A stretch of DNA of 64,000 bases from Clostridia bacterium (GTDB lineage: Bacteria > Acidobacteriota > Terriglobia > Terriglobales > Acidobacteriaceae), in assembly GCA_035561135.1 (NCBI GenBank), contig DATMYA010000071.1, positions 124,001 to 188,000 of the forward strand, read 5' to 3'. A program made the position numbers and the translations under genes. Within the stretch, counting starts at the first letter, position 1. Every line of letters begins with the position of its first letter. This document shows, piece by piece, positions 36,360 to 45,306 of this stretch. The notes below the pieces were generated by a model. That model saw only the letters and a program-made list of their open reading frames with translations, was not told the origin of the DNA and made no database searches.

Positions 36360-37270
36360 CGACGGCCGTGGGAAATGATCCGTTACAGCTCGCCACCGCT
36401 TATGGCGCTTGCCGCCATATCACCCGGTCAGCGGCCAAGAACTTTTATTACGGATTTCTCGTACTGCCTCGACGAAAGCGCAACGCGCTCTCGGCCGTAT
36501 ACGCCTTCATGCGTCACGCCGATGACATCTCCGATGACCCCTCGCTCCCGGCTTCGTTGCGCCGTTCCAAGCTCCAGAACTTTTTGGACGGATACCATCG
36601 AGTCGCGGCGGGTGCTGCCACCGATGACCCGGTTTTCATGGCGCTCCGTGACACGCAGGAGCGCTATAAGATTCCCATTGAGTTGCTCGATAAGCTGGTT
36701 GAGGGCACGTGCATGGACTTGTCTGAATCGGCCATGCACTCGGATTCCGCACAGCCAGCTCTTGCCTACAACTCCTTTGCGGAACTCTATGGGTACTGCT
36801 ACCACGTTGCTTCCGTGGTAGGCCTCATCTGCATACGCATCTTTGGATACCGCGATTCGGCCGCAGAGCCTCTCGCCGAACAGGTTGGGATTGCGTTCCA
36901 ACTCACGAACATCCTGCGCGATGTCAAAGAAGACGCAGCGATGGGCCGCATCTACATTCCACAAGAAGACATTGATCACTTCGGCATCACCGTCGACGAG
37001 CTTACGACGGGCTCCAACCTGGAGAAGCTACGCCCACTCTTCGAACTTGAAGCGCAACGCGCACGCGAATTCTATGTCGCCGCCGAGCAACTCATCCCGC
37101 TCGTTGATGAGGTCAGCCAGCCTGCTCTCTGGGTCATGGTGGAGATCTATCGTGGTTTACTGAACAAGATTGCTGCGGGCGGCTACGACGTTTACGCCGG
37201 GCGCGTACGGCTCACGACCTTCGAAAAGCTGAAGATCATGTACCGGGGGATTGTCCGGAAACTCTCGTGA
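36356..37270 (+). CDS. hpnD: Presqualene diphosphate synthase HpnD
   Basis: A 304-aa trans-isoprenyl synthase that condenses two farnesyl diphosphates to presqualene diphosphate. The Asp-rich motifs are DDISDD at residues 56-61 and DVKEDAAMGRIYIP further on. The block YCYHVASVVGLICIRIFGY is typical of the family. It overlaps hpnC at ATGA and hpnE at GTGA, so the three are translationally coupled. Confidence 0.94.
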   Translation: MTTAVGNDPLQLATAYGACRHITRSAAKNFYYGFLVLPRRKRNALSAVYAFMRHADDISDDPSLPASLRRSKLQNFLDGYHRVAAGAATDDPVFMALRDTQERYKIPIELLDKLVEGTCMDLSESAMHSDSAQPALAYNSFAELYGYCYHVASVVGLICIRIFGYRDSAAEPLAEQVGIAFQLTNILRDVKEDAAMGRIYIPQEDIDHFGITVDELTTGSNLEKLRPLFELEAQRAREFYVAAEQLIPLVDEVSQPALWVMVEIYRGLLNKIAAGGYDVYAGRVRLTTFEKLKIMYRGIVRKLS

Positions 37271-38718
37271 GCAGCCCCTCCCAACACGCACAACGGAGCG
37301 CGCATCAGCCGCAAGCTGCGCGTGTCGCGGTCATCGGCGGAGGACTCTCCGGCCTCGCTGCCGCCTGCGCACTCGCCGACACTGGATACCATGTCAGCCT
37401 CTTCGAGCGCCGGCCTTATCTCGGCGGACGCGCTTCGTCTTACCAGCATCCCGGCACCGGCGAGGTTGTTGACAATTGCCAGCACGTGCTGCTCGGCTGC
37501 TGCACGAACCTTCTCGATTTCTACCGGCGACTTGGCGTTGAAGGCAAGATCCGCTGGTTTCGCCGCATAACGTTCATTGAACCCGGCGGACGTCGCGGCA
37601 CGCTCGAGCCAGCCGGAATTCCGGCGCCTTTCCACTCATCTCTGGCCTTTTTACGTTACCCGCTGCTGTCGATGCGCGATAAGTTCGGCGTCGCTCGAGC
37701 CATGCTGGCGTTCATGGATGGTGTGCCGAAGGACGCTTCGGAGCAAGATTTCCTGGGCTGGCTGCGTCATCACGGACAAACGCAGCGCGCCATCGATCGA
37801 TTCTGGACGCCCGTACTTGTCAGCGCATTGAATGAAGAACTCGACCGCGTATCCGTGTACTACGGTGCCATGGTCTTTCGCGATGCCTTCCTCAAGTCCG
37901 CTGAAGCAGGACGCATGGGAATACCGACCGTGCCGCTCAGCGAGCTTTATGGCGTTGCCGCCGATTACATCCGAGCGCGTGGCGGACAGGTGCACTTGCG
38001 TGCCTCGGTGGAATCGTTCTCGCCCCACGGTGAGTGTGTGCGCATCACCGTAGATGGCCGCCAACTCGAATTCGACTACGCCGTGCCCGCGGTGCCATTC
38101 AACGTGCTTGCGCGCCTACTGCCGGAGGGTGATGCATCTGCGGACCTCCGCTCCGCGCTCACCCAGTTCGACAGCTCTCCGATCACCGGCGTACATCTCT
38201 GGTTCGATCGCGAGGTGACAGAACTTGAACACGCCGTCCTCCTCGACCGCAACATCCAGTGGATGTTTAATAAATCGAAGCTGCTTGCCGGACGAGTCGC
38301 TTCGCCCGATGCGCCACTCGCAGCCGGGAGCTACCTCGAACTGGTCGTCAGCTCTTCGAAGAGCATGGTCGAAATGTCGCGCCAGAATGTCATTGAACTC
38401 GCGATCAAAGAGCTGGCGGAGTTCTTTCCTGCCGTCAAAGAAGCGCGTCTTTTGAAGGGAACTGTCATCAAGGAAGTGCACGCTACCTTTGCGCCTACCG
38501 CCATCTCCGAACTGCATCGCCCACAGCCGCAAAGCGCGTGGTCTCGCATCTTCCTGAGTGGCGACTGGACGGCCACAGGGTGGCCAGCAACGATGGAAGG
38601 CGCTGTAAGGGGCGGTTACGCCAGCGCCGAAGTCCTCACTCGTGCAGCCGGCTCGCCTAAGACCTTCCTCGTCCCCGACCTTCCTGCCCGCGGCTTAATG
38701 CGCTTGTTCAAGGACTAG
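37267..38718 (+). CDS. hpnE: Hydroxysqualene dehydroxylase HpnE (FAD-dependent)
   Basis: A 483-aa amine-oxidase/phytoene-desaturase type flavoprotein. It reduces hydroxysqualene to squalene, completing the HpnCDE route. The dinucleotide-binding motif is VIGGGLSGLAAACALAD (about residues 21-37) followed by ERRPYLGGRA. The C-terminal FAD block is SGDWTATGWPATMEGAVRGG. The GTG start overlaps the stop of hpnD. It is the last gene of the hopanoid cluster and is followed by a large inverted repeat. Confidence 0.94.
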   Translation: MSSPSQHAQRSAHQPQAARVAVIGGGLSGLAAACALADTGYHVSLFERRPYLGGRASSYQHPGTGEVVDNCQHVLLGCCTNLLDFYRRLGVEGKIRWFRRITFIEPGGRRGTLEPAGIPAPFHSSLAFLRYPLLSMRDKFGVARAMLAFMDGVPKDASEQDFLGWLRHHGQTQRAIDRFWTPVLVSALNEELDRVSVYYGAMVFRDAFLKSAEAGRMGIPTVPLSELYGVAADYIRARGGQVHLRASVESFSPHGECVRITVDGRQLEFDYAVPAVPFNVLARLLPEGDASADLRSALTQFDSSPITGVHLWFDREVTELEHAVLLDRNIQWMFNKSKLLAGRVASPDAPLAAGSYLELVVSSSKSMVEMSRQNVIELAIKELAEFFPAVKEARLLKGTVIKEVHATFAPTAISELHRPQPQSAWSRIFLSGDWTATGWPATMEGAVRGGYASAEVLTRAAGSPKTFLVPDLPARGLMRLFKD

Positions 38719-38719
38719 A

Positions 38720-38806
38720 TAGCAGACGGCAAGCCTTAGACGCTAGAACGTCATCTCCAGCCCCAGGTTTTTGCTGACGTCTAGCGTCCAACGTCTGCCG
38801 TCTGCT
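38720..38806. repeat. Large imperfect inverted repeat between hpnE and cysK
   Basis: Arms of about 33 bases (38720-38753 and 38774-38806) pair with a 12-bp perfect outer part (TAGCAGACGGCA) and a further GACGCTAGA/ACGTCA part, separated by a short mismatched patch. It lies between two converging genes, so it may be a bidirectional terminator. It could also be a REP-like element. Confidence 0.6.
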
Positions 38807-38807
38807 A

Positions 38808-39779
38808 CTACAGCTCCACGTCCACAGTTGCCATCTGCTGCGACTCGTCCCGCAGATGCTGGAAAAGCACGCTGCTTAAATAGCGCTCTCCGTAATCCGG
38901 CAGTACCACGACGATGAGCTTGCCGACATTCTCTTCGCGCCGGGCCACCTTCACCGCCGCGAATGCCGCAGCTCCGCATGAAATACCTGACAGCAGTCCC
39001 TCCTCCACGCCGAGGCGGCGCGCCATTTCGATTGCCTCATCGTTCGTCACCGTGACGATGTCGTCGATCAAACTTGTGTCGAGGTTGTTTGGGATGAACC
39101 CAGTGCCAATTCCCTGGATTTTGTGGGGTGAAGGCTTACCGCCCGAAAGGACCGCGCTGTCCGCTGGTTCAACGGCTACGATCTTGAATTCGGGCTTCTT
39201 CGGCTTGATATAGCGGCCAACTCCCGTGATGGTGCCGCCCGTGCCAGCGCCGGCGACCATGATGTCCACCTTGCCATCCGTGTCGTCCCATATCTCCGGA
39301 CCGGTGGTCTCGTAGTGAATCTTCGGATTGGCCGGATTGTCGAACTGTTGCAGGATGTAACCGTCCGGCGTCTCCGCCAGAAGCTCCTCCGCTTTCTTGA
39401 TCGCACCTTTCATTCCCTTCGGTCCGGGCGTCAGGACGAGGTCTGCGCCGAAGGCGCGCAACAGGACGCGGCGCTCCATGCTCATCGAATCGGGCATCAC
39501 GAGGAGCAGTTTGTAACCGCGCACGGCCGCCGTAAAGGCGAGCCCTATGCCAGTGTTTCCGCTCGTTGGCTCGATCAGAATCGTTTTGCCAGGCTTGATT
39601 TTCCCCTCGCGCTCGGCTTCCAGCACCATGCTGACGCCGATGCGGTCCTTCACACTGGCTGCTGGATTGAAACATTCGAGCTTTGCGACAACTGTTGCCT
39701 TGCAGCCCCTTGTTATGCGGTTTAATCGAACAAGCGGCGTGTGCCCAATCAACTCTGTAACATCGTTCGCAATCTTCAA
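38808..39779 (-). CDS. cysK: Cysteine synthase A (CysK)
   Basis: A 323-aa PLP enzyme that makes cysteine from O-acetylserine and sulfide. The PLP lysine lies in [11 protein letters not shown], the substrate loop is [13 protein letters not shown], and the phosphate-binding loop is [14 protein letters not shown]. The C-terminal region ([14 protein letters not shown], then [13 protein letters not shown]) is typical. I chose a TTG start at 39779 because AGGGGTG is well placed upstream and homology begins there; the ATG at 39845 would add 22 unrelated residues. It converges on hpnE. Confidence 0.94.
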   Translation of the reverse strand: MKIANDVTELIGHTPLVRLNRITRGCKATVVAKLECFNPAASVKDRIGVSMVLEAEREGKIKPGKTILIEPTSGNTGIGLAFTAAVRGYKLLLVMPDSMSMERRVLLRAFGADLVLTPGPKGMKGAIKKAEELLAETPDGYILQQFDNPANPKIHYETTGPEIWDDTDGKVDIMVAGAGTGGTITGVGRYIKPKKPEFKIVAVEPADSAVLSGGKPSPHKIQGIGTGFIPNNLDTSLIDDIVTVTNDEAIEMARRLGVEEGLLSGISCGAAAFAAVKVARREENVGKLIVVVLPDYGERYLSSVLFQHLRDESQQMATVDVEL

Positions 39780-39901
39780 TGTCTCACCCCTGCGTGACGG
39801 CCTGCACGATTGGATGAGCACACTCGAAAAGTTGACGCAAAGCATTGCCGTGAACTGAACCAGCTAATGATTGTGGCAAAACAGGGAAGGATGTTTCGGT
39901 A

Positions 39902-41782
39902 CTATCGCGGCATCGTGATCTGGTTGGAACTATTCGACTCTCGAGAACGGATAATGTGAGGCGTAAGCACGATCAGCAACTCGGTCTCGGATTCCTGCCT
40001 GTTCTCCGAACTCACTGCCCTATTCGCGACTGGAACATGGCTAAGCGCAGGGATTCCGCGCAGGGTTTTCTGCTCGGAAGTGGACATCGAGCCTGCCACA
40101 ATCGCCTGCTCGCCATTCCTTACCGTGATTGTTCCCTTGTACTCGCGATTGGAGATTACGGGCACACCATTCAGGCTCTGTGTCCCAATCGCCCGGACCT
40201 GCAGTTCAAGATCAATTGTCACGTCGCTTTGCTCGTGTACCCGCGGCGTCGCCTTCAGATTCACGCCGATATCCTCGTATGTGATGGACGGGAACGGTGC
40301 CTCGAAGGACTGGTTCTGAATAACTTGCGACAACGCGGCTGAGTTGAAAATTGGAGCAAATGTCGCATTCACGATCGGAACGCGCGTCCCTATGCGCATG
40401 ATCGCCGGGTTCATATGGGACGCCCGGAGAGTAACATGTTCCAGCGATTTAACGGTAGAGTTGTCAACGCTGAACTTTAAGGAAGAGCCCGGAATCGTTA
40501 GGCCCATAAGGGTTATGCCGCCGCCAAACGTCGCAAACGGGGTAGAGAATATCGAGTTCTGCTGGTTCATTACCTGGGCGACGAGTGCCGCCAGAGCCGT
40601 GCTGTTTGCTTGGTTAATAGCGCCGGAAGCGATTAGCTGGTTAATGATGTCCTGCACACTCTGATTGCCCAACAGCCCCGCAGCTTCAGTTGGCAGGTTG
40701 AATGCGCGAAACTCTAGTGGAATGTCGACTCCAAGCTGCCGCACGAGCGAGCGGCTGACTTCGAAGACTTTGATGTCGAACAAAACCTGCGGCCGCCCGT
40801 CCGATAGGCCTGCCAGGAACTGCGTTGCAGCGTCAAGCGTTGGCTGCGGCGCCCGTAAGGTGATGGTTGCGGAAGCCGGTTGCGGTGTGATGTAGCGTAT
40901 ATCGAACAACACCCGCATGGTGTTCAGCAGATCGTTCAATTCCTGTGGAGTCGATGCGTCCGGCACATAGAACGTCCGCATCGACATGCGCTGAAGCGAG
41001 CGACGGTTCTGGTCGGTATCCGCCGCAAACAGCACGTGCTTACTTCCCAGCGTCGTCCAGAAAGTCTTGGTGAGGCGTGATGCGACGGACATGGCCGTAG
41101 CAAAATCCACGCCGGCCAGTTCCATCTTCACCTGTCGGCTTGCCACGCTATCGTCGAAGGTCGGAACCAGTCCGTACGCTCGCGCCACCTGCTCCAGCAG
41201 CTCGCGACTCGATCCTTTGAAATGGAAATTGTGGGTCGCAGGCTCGGGTGTCAGGATCGTTTCCGCCGCTGCTCCGTAAACATCGAAGTGTTGCTCTGCC
41301 TGCACGGACGACGCGCCTAGGATGTCTCGAACTCTCTGCTTGACGAAGTCATTCTCGGGATCGAGTTCCAGCGCGCCGCGGAGTTCGGCCATGGCCTCGA
41401 CGCGGCGTCCGTCTTTGTCTGCGGCATTCGCGCGTTGCAGTGCCTCGTTAACCAGCTGCTGACGCATAACTTCGCGCGCTGTAATGTATTCCACGCTTCG
41501 CGGATTCAGCTTCGCCGCTACTTCGAAATGCGAGAACGCTTCCCGAATACCGCCAGCGTTCTGCCGCTTCAACCCGCGCGCAAACTCGCGTTTAGCATCC
41601 TTCTTGTCGCGTTCGGAAACCTCACAAGCACTCCTCTGTTCGCCAACTGCACTCACGCAGGGCACTGCCACAGCCTGCGCCGATTGCGCTGCGTGAGCCT
41701 GCGGCGCTTCTGACACTGCGGACTGTGCCGCGCCCAGAGCGCTCATGGCTGCTGCCAACAAGAGTGAAAGAGGACCCCGCAT
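39902..41782 (-). CDS. Secretin-domain protein (type II/III secretion or pilus type), orphan
   Basis: A 626-aa exported protein. The signal peptide (LSLLLAAAMSALG) is followed by a TPR-like helical region (about residues 60-150; REAFSHFEVAAKLNPRSVEY), an STN/N0-like domain (FHFKGSSRELLEQVARAYG) and an N1-like domain (TFYVPDASTPQELNDLLNTM). The C-terminal secretin domain ends VPVANRAVSSENRQESETELLIVLTPHII, seen here in parts. Secretins form outer-membrane channels. No other secretion or pilus gene is in the window, so its partners must be elsewhere. It follows the HAD gene by 77 bp on the same strand. An in-frame ATG at 41812 is an alternative start. Confidence 0.85.
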   Translation of the reverse strand: MRGPLSLLLAAAMSALGAAQSAVSEAPQAHAAQSAQAVAVPCVSAVGEQRSACEVSERDKKDAKREFARGLKRQNAGGIREAFSHFEVAAKLNPRSVEYITAREVMRQQLVNEALQRANAADKDGRRVEAMAELRGALELDPENDFVKQRVRDILGASSVQAEQHFDVYGAAAETILTPEPATHNFHFKGSSRELLEQVARAYGLVPTFDDSVASRQVKMELAGVDFATAMSVASRLTKTFWTTLGSKHVLFAADTDQNRRSLQRMSMRTFYVPDASTPQELNDLLNTMRVLFDIRYITPQPASATITLRAPQPTLDAATQFLAGLSDGRPQVLFDIKVFEVSRSLVRQLGVDIPLEFRAFNLPTEAAGLLGNQSVQDIINQLIASGAINQANSTALAALVAQVMNQQNSIFSTPFATFGGGITLMGLTIPGSSLKFSVDNSTVKSLEHVTLRASHMNPAIMRIGTRVPIVNATFAPIFNSAALSQVIQNQSFEAPFPSITYEDIGVNLKATPRVHEQSDVTIDLELQVRAIGTQSLNGVPVISNREYKGTITVRNGEQAIVAGSMSTSEQKTLRGIPALSHVPVANRAVSSENRQESETELLIVLTPHIIRSRESNSSNQITMPR

Positions 41783-41859
41783 CAGAGACCCGATTCTACC
41801 GCGTACGGGCAATGCGGGCGAGTAAAGCTGGAAGGGAATCGGTCGAAATCGACCGGGAA

Positions 41860-42618
41860 CTACTCAATAAGATCGCCGTAGCACGATATGCAGGCGGATG
41901 GCCGCAGTTTCTGCAGCTCCGCAACGGGATAAATACCTGTTGCGACGGCAATCACAGGCATGTTCAACGCACGCGCCGCAAGCACATCTGCCGGGGTATC
42001 GCCCACAAAGCAGACGCGTACATCGCTCCCAAGCCTGCGCCTCGCTTCCTCCAGGCCCCAGCGATAGATATCTTCCCGCAGCTCATTGCGATCGCTGAAC
42101 GACCCTATGCTGAAGAACTCGCGAATCCCCGCAGCTTCCAGCTTGAGCCAGCCAATGCGCTCCACGTTGCCGGATACGATGCCGATCACCTTGCCGCTGC
42201 TCGCCAGAGTTTCCAGCAATGCCCGAGTGCCTGGGCACAACACCGGCCTCAGTTCACCGGCGTTCCGGTCCACGTAGCGAAACATATGTTCAAGTGCATC
42301 CAGCAGACCTGCGGAGAATTCCGCCTCCGTCGCACCATACGCGTTCAGCGCCGCGCGCAGGATTCCTATGTCGGTATTCCCGTGTACCGGTACGTTGTCA
42401 ATCTTCAACTCACAGCCATACACATTCTGCAGCGCGCTGTGGAACGCATTGTAGTGCACCGCGTCATGGCTGTTCAGCAAAGTGCCGTCGATATCGAAGA
42501 GGTAGGCGTCGAAGTCCAGCAAGCGAAATTCCTGCTCCGAATGGGCCATCTTCTCGGGCGTATTCGCCTCGACAACGTGCGATTCGGAGTTGTCCGTGCT
42601 TCTCAGGTCAGAGGTCAT
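41860..42618 (-). CDS. HAD superfamily phosphatase (phosphoglycolate phosphatase-like)
   Basis: A 252-aa haloacid-dehalogenase-type hydrolase. Motif I is FDIDGTLLNSHD (the nucleophile is the first Asp), motif II lies in VIGIVSGNVERIGWL, and motifs III/IV include VCFVGDTPADVLAAR. The helical cap between motifs I and II is typical of the beta-phosphoglucomutase and Gph group, but the substrate is unknown. The start overlaps the stop of the YmdB-type gene (TGATG). The first 30 residues are unconserved, and an ATG at 42549 is possible. Confidence 0.82.
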   Translation of the reverse strand: MTSDLRSTDNSESHVVEANTPEKMAHSEQEFRLLDFDAYLFDIDGTLLNSHDAVHYNAFHSALQNVYGCELKIDNVPVHGNTDIGILRAALNAYGATEAEFSAGLLDALEHMFRYVDRNAGELRPVLCPGTRALLETLASSGKVIGIVSGNVERIGWLKLEAAGIREFFSIGSFSDRNELREDIYRWGLEEARRRLGSDVRVCFVGDTPADVLAARALNMPVIAVATGIYPVAELQKLRPSACISCYGDLIE

Positions 42619-43415
42619 CAGTCGCGAATCATGAGGCGTTCGATGGAAGTTGCGCGCCCAGTCGCTTCGTCGCAGTCGATCAGCACGGCGCAGAGTCGTA
42701 CGTCGCCGGTCGCCGGTTCGAAGCGGGACGGCAGGCTTGTCAGAAACTTTTGCAGAATCAGTTCCTTCTGCACGCCGATCACGCCATCGTACGGGCCCGT
42801 CATGCCAACATCCGTCTGTACCGCGGTACCGTTAGGAAGCACGCGCTCGTCCGCCGTCGGCACGTGCGTATGCGTGCCAACTACGGCAGTCACGCGACCG
42901 TCCAGGTACCAGCCCAATGCCACCTTCTCAGAAGTCGCCTCGGCGTGCATATCTACAAAAACGATTTTGGCCGACACGCGCGCGAGCAAGTCGTCCGCCA
43001 CGCGAAAAGGGTCGTCGATGGTCGTCATGAACACGCGCCCTTGCAAATTTATGACGGCGTACGGCACACCGGCGCGAGTCTTGCCTTCGTACAGCCCATG
43101 TCCGGGCGTGCCCGCGGGATAGTTTGCGGGACGCAGCACTCTCCTTGCCGGCGAGTAAGGACTCCCATTCGCGGAGTTCATGTACTCCATGATCTCGCGC
43201 TTATCCCAAACATGGTTGCCGGTCGTCAGTACGTCGATCCCGAGTTCAAACAGCTCTTCTGCGATCTGCGGTGTCACGCCGAAACCACCGGCGGCGTTCT
43301 CGGCGTTCGCGATCGTCAGGTCAACCTTGTGTTCGGCGACAAGACGTGGCACATGATCGTGCACGATACTGCGGCCCGGCCGTCCAAAGATGTCTCCTAC
43401 GAAAAGTATCCGCAC
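42618..43415 (-). CDS. ymdB: YmdB-type metallophosphoesterase (TIGR00282 family)
   Basis: A 265-aa calcineurin-like phosphoesterase. It has the family motifs FVGDIFGRPGR at the N-terminus, ANAENAAGGFGVTP, TTGNHVWDKREI, and VGTHTHVPTADERVLP. Bacillus YmdB hydrolyses 2',3'-cAMP and affects biofilm gene expression; the role here is unknown. I chose the GTG at 43415 with GGAG 9 nt upstream; homology starts there. The upstream frame to 43475 is not conserved. It is coupled to the HAD gene by a TGATG overlap. Confidence 0.88.
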   Translation of the reverse strand: MRILFVGDIFGRPGRSIVHDHVPRLVAEHKVDLTIANAENAAGGFGVTPQIAEELFELGIDVLTTGNHVWDKREIMEYMNSANGSPYSPARRVLRPANYPAGTPGHGLYEGKTRAGVPYAVINLQGRVFMTTIDDPFRVADDLLARVSAKIVFVDMHAEATSEKVALGWYLDGRVTAVVGTHTHVPTADERVLPNGTAVQTDVGMTGPYDGVIGVQKELILQKFLTSLPSRFEPATGDVRLCAVLIDCDEATGRATSIERLMIRD

Positions 43416-43746
43416 TAAAGGCAACTCCGTGCATTCGGAAGAATTCTCGAATGAAACCTTGATGTTATCACGCACTTCAGATGTTCAATGGAGCGGTCCA
43501 ACAGGTGGGACTTGGCCCTCAAGTGAAAAATCGCCCCGCACAGGAGACTTATGTTCGAGACCAATGTTCGATGCTGGCTTGCGCGGCGACGCCGTTTTCT
43601 TCCTGAGCGGAGCAACGCAGTCGCGGGGTCGAAGAACCCCTACCATCAGCACCGAGTCAAAGGGAGCGTTCAACTCCGGTTGTAACTTTGGTTTAGAAAG
43701 ACAATCGAAATCCGAGCGGCACAGCTTGAGAGTTCGGGAAGTTTCA
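43416..43746. other. Intergenic region of 331 bp with no recognised gene
   Basis: Between the peptide-binding protein gene and ymdB, both on the minus strand. I see no ribosome-binding site with a good open frame on either strand. A small 5-bp hairpin (GGGGT/ACCCC, 43625-43640) has no T tract. A promoter for ymdB is expected here, but I cannot fix its position. Confidence 0.4.
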
Positions 43747-45306
43747 CTACTGCCGAACTTCTTGCCACAGTTCTGCCACTTTCAAAAAATCGTAATTGCC
43801 AGACGAACTCATCTCTATGTTGCGAAGCCGGCGCGTGTGCACCAGAACGTTGTCCAGATACCAAAGATTGATATATGGCTGGTCCTCGGCTATCAGTCGC
43901 TGCACTTCCGCATAGATCTGCTTGCGCGCCTGCTTCTCCAGCGTCGCCCGCCCCTGGTGGATCAGTTCGTCCACGCGCGGGTTTGCGTAGTAGCTACGAT
44001 TCGCGCGCTTTGGCGGAGTGCTGGTGGACTCGAACACGTGCTCGTAGATGTCTGGATCCTCGTTGCCGCCGATCCAGCGCAGCGAATACAACTGGAATGA
44101 GCCTTTCACTACATCGGAGTAGAAGGTCGCGAACTCGAAGCTTCGAATGTCCAGCACGATTCCCACTGCGCGTAATTGCTGCTGCAATACTGCCGCCAGC
44201 AAGCGGGTGGATTCCTCCGTTGAGGTCTTCATCGTCAGGTGGAAGCGCACGCCACCGCGTTCCGGATACCCCGCCTCGTCCAACAACTTGCGCGCCTTCT
44301 CCGGATCGTAGTTGTACTTTGGCACATCATCCGTGTACGCCCAGTGTTGCGTCGGTAAGACACTTGCGGCCGGGCGCGCCATGTCGCGCCACAGATAGTG
44401 AATCATCGGTCGGCGGTCTACCGCGAACGCCAACGCCTGCCGCACGCGGCGATCCTGCAATATCGGGTCGCGAAGGTTCAGAGCCAGATAGGTGTAGATG
44501 GTCCCAGGCGAGCGCTGCACTACGAGGCCGTTGTCCTTCTCCAGGGTTAGTACCATGTCTGCCGTCAACGCGTTGATGGCGACGTCGGCGCTGCCTTTGC
44601 GCAACTCCAACGCGCGTGTCGTCGCATCCGGCACCACGATGAATCGCACGCGTTCAAGTTTCGTTTTAGTGCCCCAATAGTGAGGGTTGCGCTCGATCGT
44701 GACTTGCCGATCCTGCTCCATGCTCGCCAGCTTGAAGGGCCCTGTCCCGATGGGACTGCGCGTGATTTCATCGCCACTGCCGTTCGGCACGATTCCGATC
44801 GCGCCATCCGACAGGTTCCACGGCAGCGACGCATACGGTTCCTTCATATGGAAGACGATGGTCCAGTTATCAGGTGCATCCACGCGCTCGACGAATCGGT
44901 ACGTGCTCGCCTTCGGCGTACGAATTTTACCGAGCAGAATCGAATCGAACGTCCATTTCACGTCTGCCGAAGTCATCTGCCGCCCATCGTGGAAGCGCAC
45001 GTCGTGTCGCAAATGGAAGACGTAGGTCAGCGGGTCTGGGACTTCCCAGCGCTCCGCCAGCCAGGGTTCCACTTCGAACTTTTCGTTTCGATGGAGCAGC
45101 GCGTCGAACACGAGTTTGCCAATGCGTTCCGACTGGGCGTCGGTTCCCACGCGCGGATCGAGGTTCGTGGGACTGCTCTCGATGATCATCACCGCCGTGT
45201 TCGCCTCCGGCTTACGCGAACACGACGTAGCGAAGCACGCCGCGAGCAGCAACATCATGACAACCGAGGTTCGCGACCGGCGACTCGTGCCTCGCGCCCT
45301 ATACAT
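43747..45306 (-). CDS. Peptide ABC transporter substrate-binding lipoprotein (SBP_bac_5 family)
   Basis: A 519-aa protein of the OppA/DppA/MppA family. The lipoprotein signal (VVMMLLLAACFATSC) is followed by the family block PTNLDPRVGTDAQSERIGKL and the signature FHLRHDVRFHDGRQMTSADV, seen in parts. PIGTGPFKLASMEQDRQV and AFAVDRRPMIHYL are also typical. I chose the ATG at 45306, which overlaps the end of anmK by 8 bases and has GGGGAAG upstream. Linkage to anmK and nagZ suggests that it may bind murein peptides like MppA. That is inference. No permease or ATPase genes are nearby. Confidence 0.87.
   Translation of the reverse strand: MYRARGTSRRSRTSVVMMLLLAACFATSCSRKPEANTAVMIIESSPTNLDPRVGTDAQSERIGKLVFDALLHRNEKFEVEPWLAERWEVPDPLTYVFHLRHDVRFHDGRQMTSADVKWTFDSILLGKIRTPKASTYRFVERVDAPDNWTIVFHMKEPYASLPWNLSDGAIGIVPNGSGDEITRSPIGTGPFKLASMEQDRQVTIERNPHYWGTKTKLERVRFIVVPDATTRALELRKGSADVAINALTADMVLTLEKDNGLVVQRSPGTIYTYLALNLRDPILQDRRVRQALAFAVDRRPMIHYLWRDMARPAASVLPTQHWAYTDDVPKYNYDPEKARKLLDEAGYPERGGVRFHLTMKTSTEESTRLLAAVLQQQLRAVGIVLDIRSFEFATFYSDVVKGSFQLYSLRWIGGNEDPDIYEHVFESTSTPPKRANRSYYANPRVDELIHQGRATLEKQARKQIYAEVQRLIAEDQPYINLWYLDNVLVHTRRLRNIEMSSSGNYDFLKVAELWQEVRQ

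Noticed and set aside
41725..43122. 465-codon plus-strand open frame opposite the HAD and ymdB genes
   Set aside because: Both opposite genes have clear catalytic motifs; this frame has none and arises from GC-rich third positions.
43625..43640. Hairpin GGGGT/ACCCC in the 331-bp gap
   Set aside because: Only 5 bp and no T tract; not a credible terminator.
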